A stretch of DNA of 6,912 nucleotides from Myxococcales bacterium (GTDB lineage: Bacteria > Myxococcota_A > Polyangia > Haliangiales > J016), in the NCBI GenBank assembly GCA_014238595.1, contig JABAAV010000043.1, forward strand, positions 4,951 through 11,862. The letters run 5' to 3'. Within the stretch, counting starts at the first letter, position 1. The number at the start of each line of letters is the position of its first letter. A program made the position numbers and the translations under genes. This document shows positions 4,934-6,912 of this stretch, in pieces. Below the pieces are notes generated by a model. That model searched no databases, was not told the DNA's origin, and saw only the letters and a program-made list of their open reading frames with translations.

Positions 4934-6809
4934 TGGCTCGGACAGAATCGTAATCCGAATCTCTGGCTTCTGTGAATCCAATCATTTCAGTAGAATCTTT
5001 GAATGTTTGTTGAGCTAGTTCTGTGTTTGATTTGATCTTAAAGAGAGATTGAGTCATAAAATTGACGATTGTTTTGTCAGTTTTTGTGTTGGCACAAAAA
5101 ACATCAGGCGGAATGCGATTTGTTTTTGCAATGATACGAAACATTTCTGGTTTCATGCTTTTATCTCCCCAAAAACGAACATTATCTACTGCACCTGAAT
5201 ATATTGCAGCAGCATCACAATCTCCTTGTTTTAAATGATCTAAGGCTTCATCATGACTTCCCGCGAAGATGATGTTGCCGAAAAACATGTCAGGATGTAT
5301 TTTCATTCTTTCTAAAATCAATGCTCGAGGATAAAGATAGCCTGATGCTGAGGATTTGTTGGTATAGCAAAAAGATCTGCCTTTCAATTGATCGAGTTGA
5401 ATTATGTTTGGTTTGTTATTTTGAGCATTAGTGAGTGATACAATATCTCCTGAATAAGAAAGACCAAAATTGGTTTCAATGTTTGCAATGATTTGCAGTG
5501 ATTCTAGTTTGTCTTTGATATTGACATAGGCATAAGGTGCGAGAATCGCAAATTCAATTTTGTTGATTGCTAAGGCATGTTTTAAATGACGAATGTTTTC
5601 AAACAAGGTTAGTTCAATACTGCTATCAAACCTTTGTTTAAACAATGGAGATAAATATTGAATAAGAGGGGCGTATTTTTCTGAGATTGTATTTTTTGTA
5701 ATATAGCGAAGCACACCAATCTGAATGGGTGGTTTGTTGGAAACAACGTTAATTTGATTGTTGCTGTGATTGTTGAAATAAAAAAACAATGAACCTATGA
5801 GTGCTACTATGGTCAATGAGGCAATCATTAATGTTATGAAAAAATGTTTTTTTTTCATAACATTATCTATTACAGATGATTCTGTGACATTTGTTTGTGC
5901 TGATTGAACATATTCTGGAACAGCTTTTGCTGCGTTTAATAATGCTCCATGAAAATCTGTGACAGTCTGATATCGCTTGTTTTTATTGAACTGTATGGAT
6001 TTGTAGAGTACTTTTTGTAATTCATTGGGTATTTGAGATGAAATTTGATTCGTTGGTTGATGTTTTTGATTGATAATGTTTTTGTAAATTTCTTTCGTTG
6101 TTTTTCCTGAAAAAGGAAGTTTTCCTGTAAGCATTCGATAAAAAAGAACGCCTGTAGAATAAACATCAGTGCGTGTGTCAAGATTTGATTCAGCAACAAG
6201 TTGTTCTGGTGACATATACTGAGGTGTCCCGACAACCATGCCCGCACTGGTCAAGTTTGCGTTAGGTGCCAAAGGATCTGAGAATTTAGCAATACTAAAA
6301 TCGAGTATTTTAATTAAAAATTGACCATCTTTGCCTTCCGTTAACATAATGTTTCCGGGTTTTAAATCACGATGAATGATGTTGGCTTCATGGATTTTAG
6401 AAAGTCCCGATAAAATCTGTTCAATGATATCAATGATGAGAGCAAGAGGCAGTTGTCGCTCTCTGTTGAGTAATGCACTGAGACTTTCACCATCAATATA
6501 TTCCATAACGATAAAAGGAATGCCTTGATCATCAATATCGATATCCATAATATCAACGACATTACGGTGTCTCACTGCGGCTGTTGTTTTAGCTTCTTGT
6601 TGAAAGCGTACAATGTTGTTTGATGTTGTGTTGTTTAAATCTGTTAATAGTTTGATTGCGACTGTTGTCCCAAGGCCAATGTGTTCTGCTTGATAAACAG
6701 AACCCATACCACCTTCACCCAACATTTTGCCAAGACGATATTTTCCCAATAGTACTCTGTGTTTTAGTGCAGGTAGAGGCAGTGTTTTTTGAAAATCTAA
6801 CGATGACAT
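4881..6809 (-). CDS. Membrane Ser/Thr protein kinase with periplasmic PhnD-like substrate-binding domain
   Basis: 642-residue predicted receptor kinase. The N-terminal Hanks-type domain (about 24-290) has glycine loop GEGGMGSVYQAEH (31-43), AIK lysine K53, a probable helix-C glutamate E72, catalytic HRDLKPGN (146-153, D148), DFS at 170-172 in place of DFG, and GTPQYMSPEQ (194-203). The essential residues are present, so it is probably active. A linker leads to KKKH and a single hydrophobic helix (about 322-344), which predicts kinase inside and C-terminus in the periplasm. Residues about 361-615 resemble the PhnD/phosphonate-binding family of ABC transporter binding proteins: IQIGVLRY, IEFAILAPYAYV (418-429), SSASGYLYP (486-494) and DEALDHLKQGDCDAAAIYSG. 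The ligand is unknown; phosphonate, phosphite or another oxyanion is only a family-based guess. ATG 6809 follows an in-frame TGA (6813-6815) with no clear Shine-Dalgarno. The stop of a preceding gene lies 15 nt upstream. No ABC permease or ATPase gene is nearby in the window. Confidence 0.9.
   Translation of the reverse strand: MSSLDFQKTLPLPALKHRVLLGKYRLGKMLGEGGMGSVYQAEHIGLGTTVAIKLLTDLNNTTSNNIVRFQQEAKTTAAVRHRNVVDIMDIDIDDQGIPFIVMEYIDGESLSALLNRERQLPLALIIDIIEQILSGLSKIHEANIIHRDLKPGNIMLTEGKDGQFLIKILDFSIAKFSDPLAPNANLTSAGMVVGTPQYMSPEQLVAESNLDTRTDVYSTGVLFYRMLTGKLPFSGKTTKEIYKNIINQKHQPTNQISSQIPNELQKVLYKSIQFNKNKRYQTVTDFHGALLNAAKAVPEYVQSAQTNVTESSVIDNVMKKKHFFITLMIASLTIVALIGSLFFYFNNHSNNQINVVSNKPPIQIGVLRYITKNTISEKYAPLIQYLSPLFKQRFDSSIELTLFENIRHLKHALAINKIEFAILAPYAYVNIKDKLESLQIIANIETNFGLSYSGDIVSLTNAQNNKPNIIQLDQLKGRSFCYTNKSSASGYLYPRALILERMKIHPDMFFGNIIFAGSHDEALDHLKQGDCDAAAIYSGAVDNVRFWGDKSMKPEMFRIIAKTNRIPPDVFCANTKTDKTIVNFMTQSLFKIKSNTELAQQTFKDSTEMIGFTEARDSDYDSVRAIKQYLDQTNDLPEKSLK
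5829..5865. repeat. Perfect 16-bp inverted repeat within the kinase gene
   Basis: TAATGTTATGAAAAAA (5829-5844) and TTTTTTCATAACATTA (5850-5865) are exact reverse complements around the 5-nt loop TGTTT. The sequence encodes kinase residues 315-327 (DNVMKKKHFFITL), the positively charged anchor and start of the membrane helix. A strong but A/U-rich hairpin could form in the kinase mRNA. No U-tract follows on either strand, so it is not a standard terminator. Confidence 0.9.
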
Positions 6810-6824
6810 AATTCAAATGGTGTT

Positions 6825-6912
6825 TTAATGCTCTGTAAAAAGGCCTTGTATTTTGTTTTTGATACCGCGTCTAAATCCAGTCGTTAATACTTTGAAAAAT
6901 CTACGATATGCT
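6825..6912 (-). CDS. C-terminal end of an unidentified minus-strand gene (partial)
   Basis: On the minus strand one frame is open from the window edge for 28 codons and ends with TAA at 6825-6827; the other two frames close within about 30 nt. The visible tail reads AYRRFFKVLTTGFRRG followed by IKNKIQGLFTEH. It is basic and possibly amphipathic, and too short to assign. It ends 15 nt before the kinase ATG, which leaves little room for a promoter and suggests the kinase is co-transcribed with it. With only 28 codons, chance is possible. Confidence 0.5.
   Translation of the reverse strand, partial: AYRRFFKVLTTGFRRGIKNKIQGLFTEH

Noticed and set aside
4794..5018. Plus-strand open frame across the convergent junction
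   Set aside because: It is a shadow of DUF1015 and antisense kinase sequence, with no ribosome binding site or recognisable product.
5829..5865. Terminator function for the 16-bp inverted repeat
   Set aside because: It lies inside an intact reading frame, its stem is A/U-rich and no U-tract follows on either strand.

Overview
The window is AT-rich and gene-dense. It holds five co-directional plus-strand genes (29-4933), which meet a minus-strand block (4881-6912) tail to tail. The closest parallels I recognise for the first two regulators and for the Ser/Thr kinase are in Myxococcota and related former Deltaproteobacteria. The low GC would make this an unusual, probably uncultivated member. 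That placement is an inference from protein character, not from a search.

Layout: (1) Positions 1-630 form an odd region. One reading frame is open from the left edge, through a tandem array of six 42-bp units (110-361) and a short 18-bp x3 array (499-552), into a MerR-like regulator. The conserved regulator domain starts only near 632. (2) 1214-1723 encodes a small protein with a sigma-70 region 4-type helix-turn-helix, a basic N-terminal tail and a Cys/His cluster. (3) 1750-2991 is purD (GAR synthetase). (4) 2998-3612 is a TsaC/YrdC-type threonylcarbamoyl-AMP synthase. (5) 3605-4933 is a DUF1015 protein of unknown function. Gaps shrink from 42 to 26 to 6 nt and then to an 8-nt overlap, which reads as one operon. 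It would couple two regulators to purine synthesis and tRNA t6A modification.

On the minus strand, a 642-residue protein (4881-6809) fuses a cytoplasmic Ser/Thr kinase, one membrane helix and a periplasmic PhnD-like substrate-binding domain. It looks like a one-protein receptor kinase for a small ligand. Its 3' end overlaps the DUF1015 gene by 53 bp on the opposite strand. A perfect 16-bp inverted repeat lies exactly at its juxtamembrane junction. The last 28 codons of another minus-strand gene end 15 nt upstream of the kinase start.

Best candidates for something undescribed: the PhnD-sensor kinase, the 16-bp inverted repeat inside it, and the 42-bp array with the unexplained N-terminal extension of the MerR-like gene. 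No tRNA, rRNA, CRISPR array, insertion sequence or convincing intrinsic terminator was seen.
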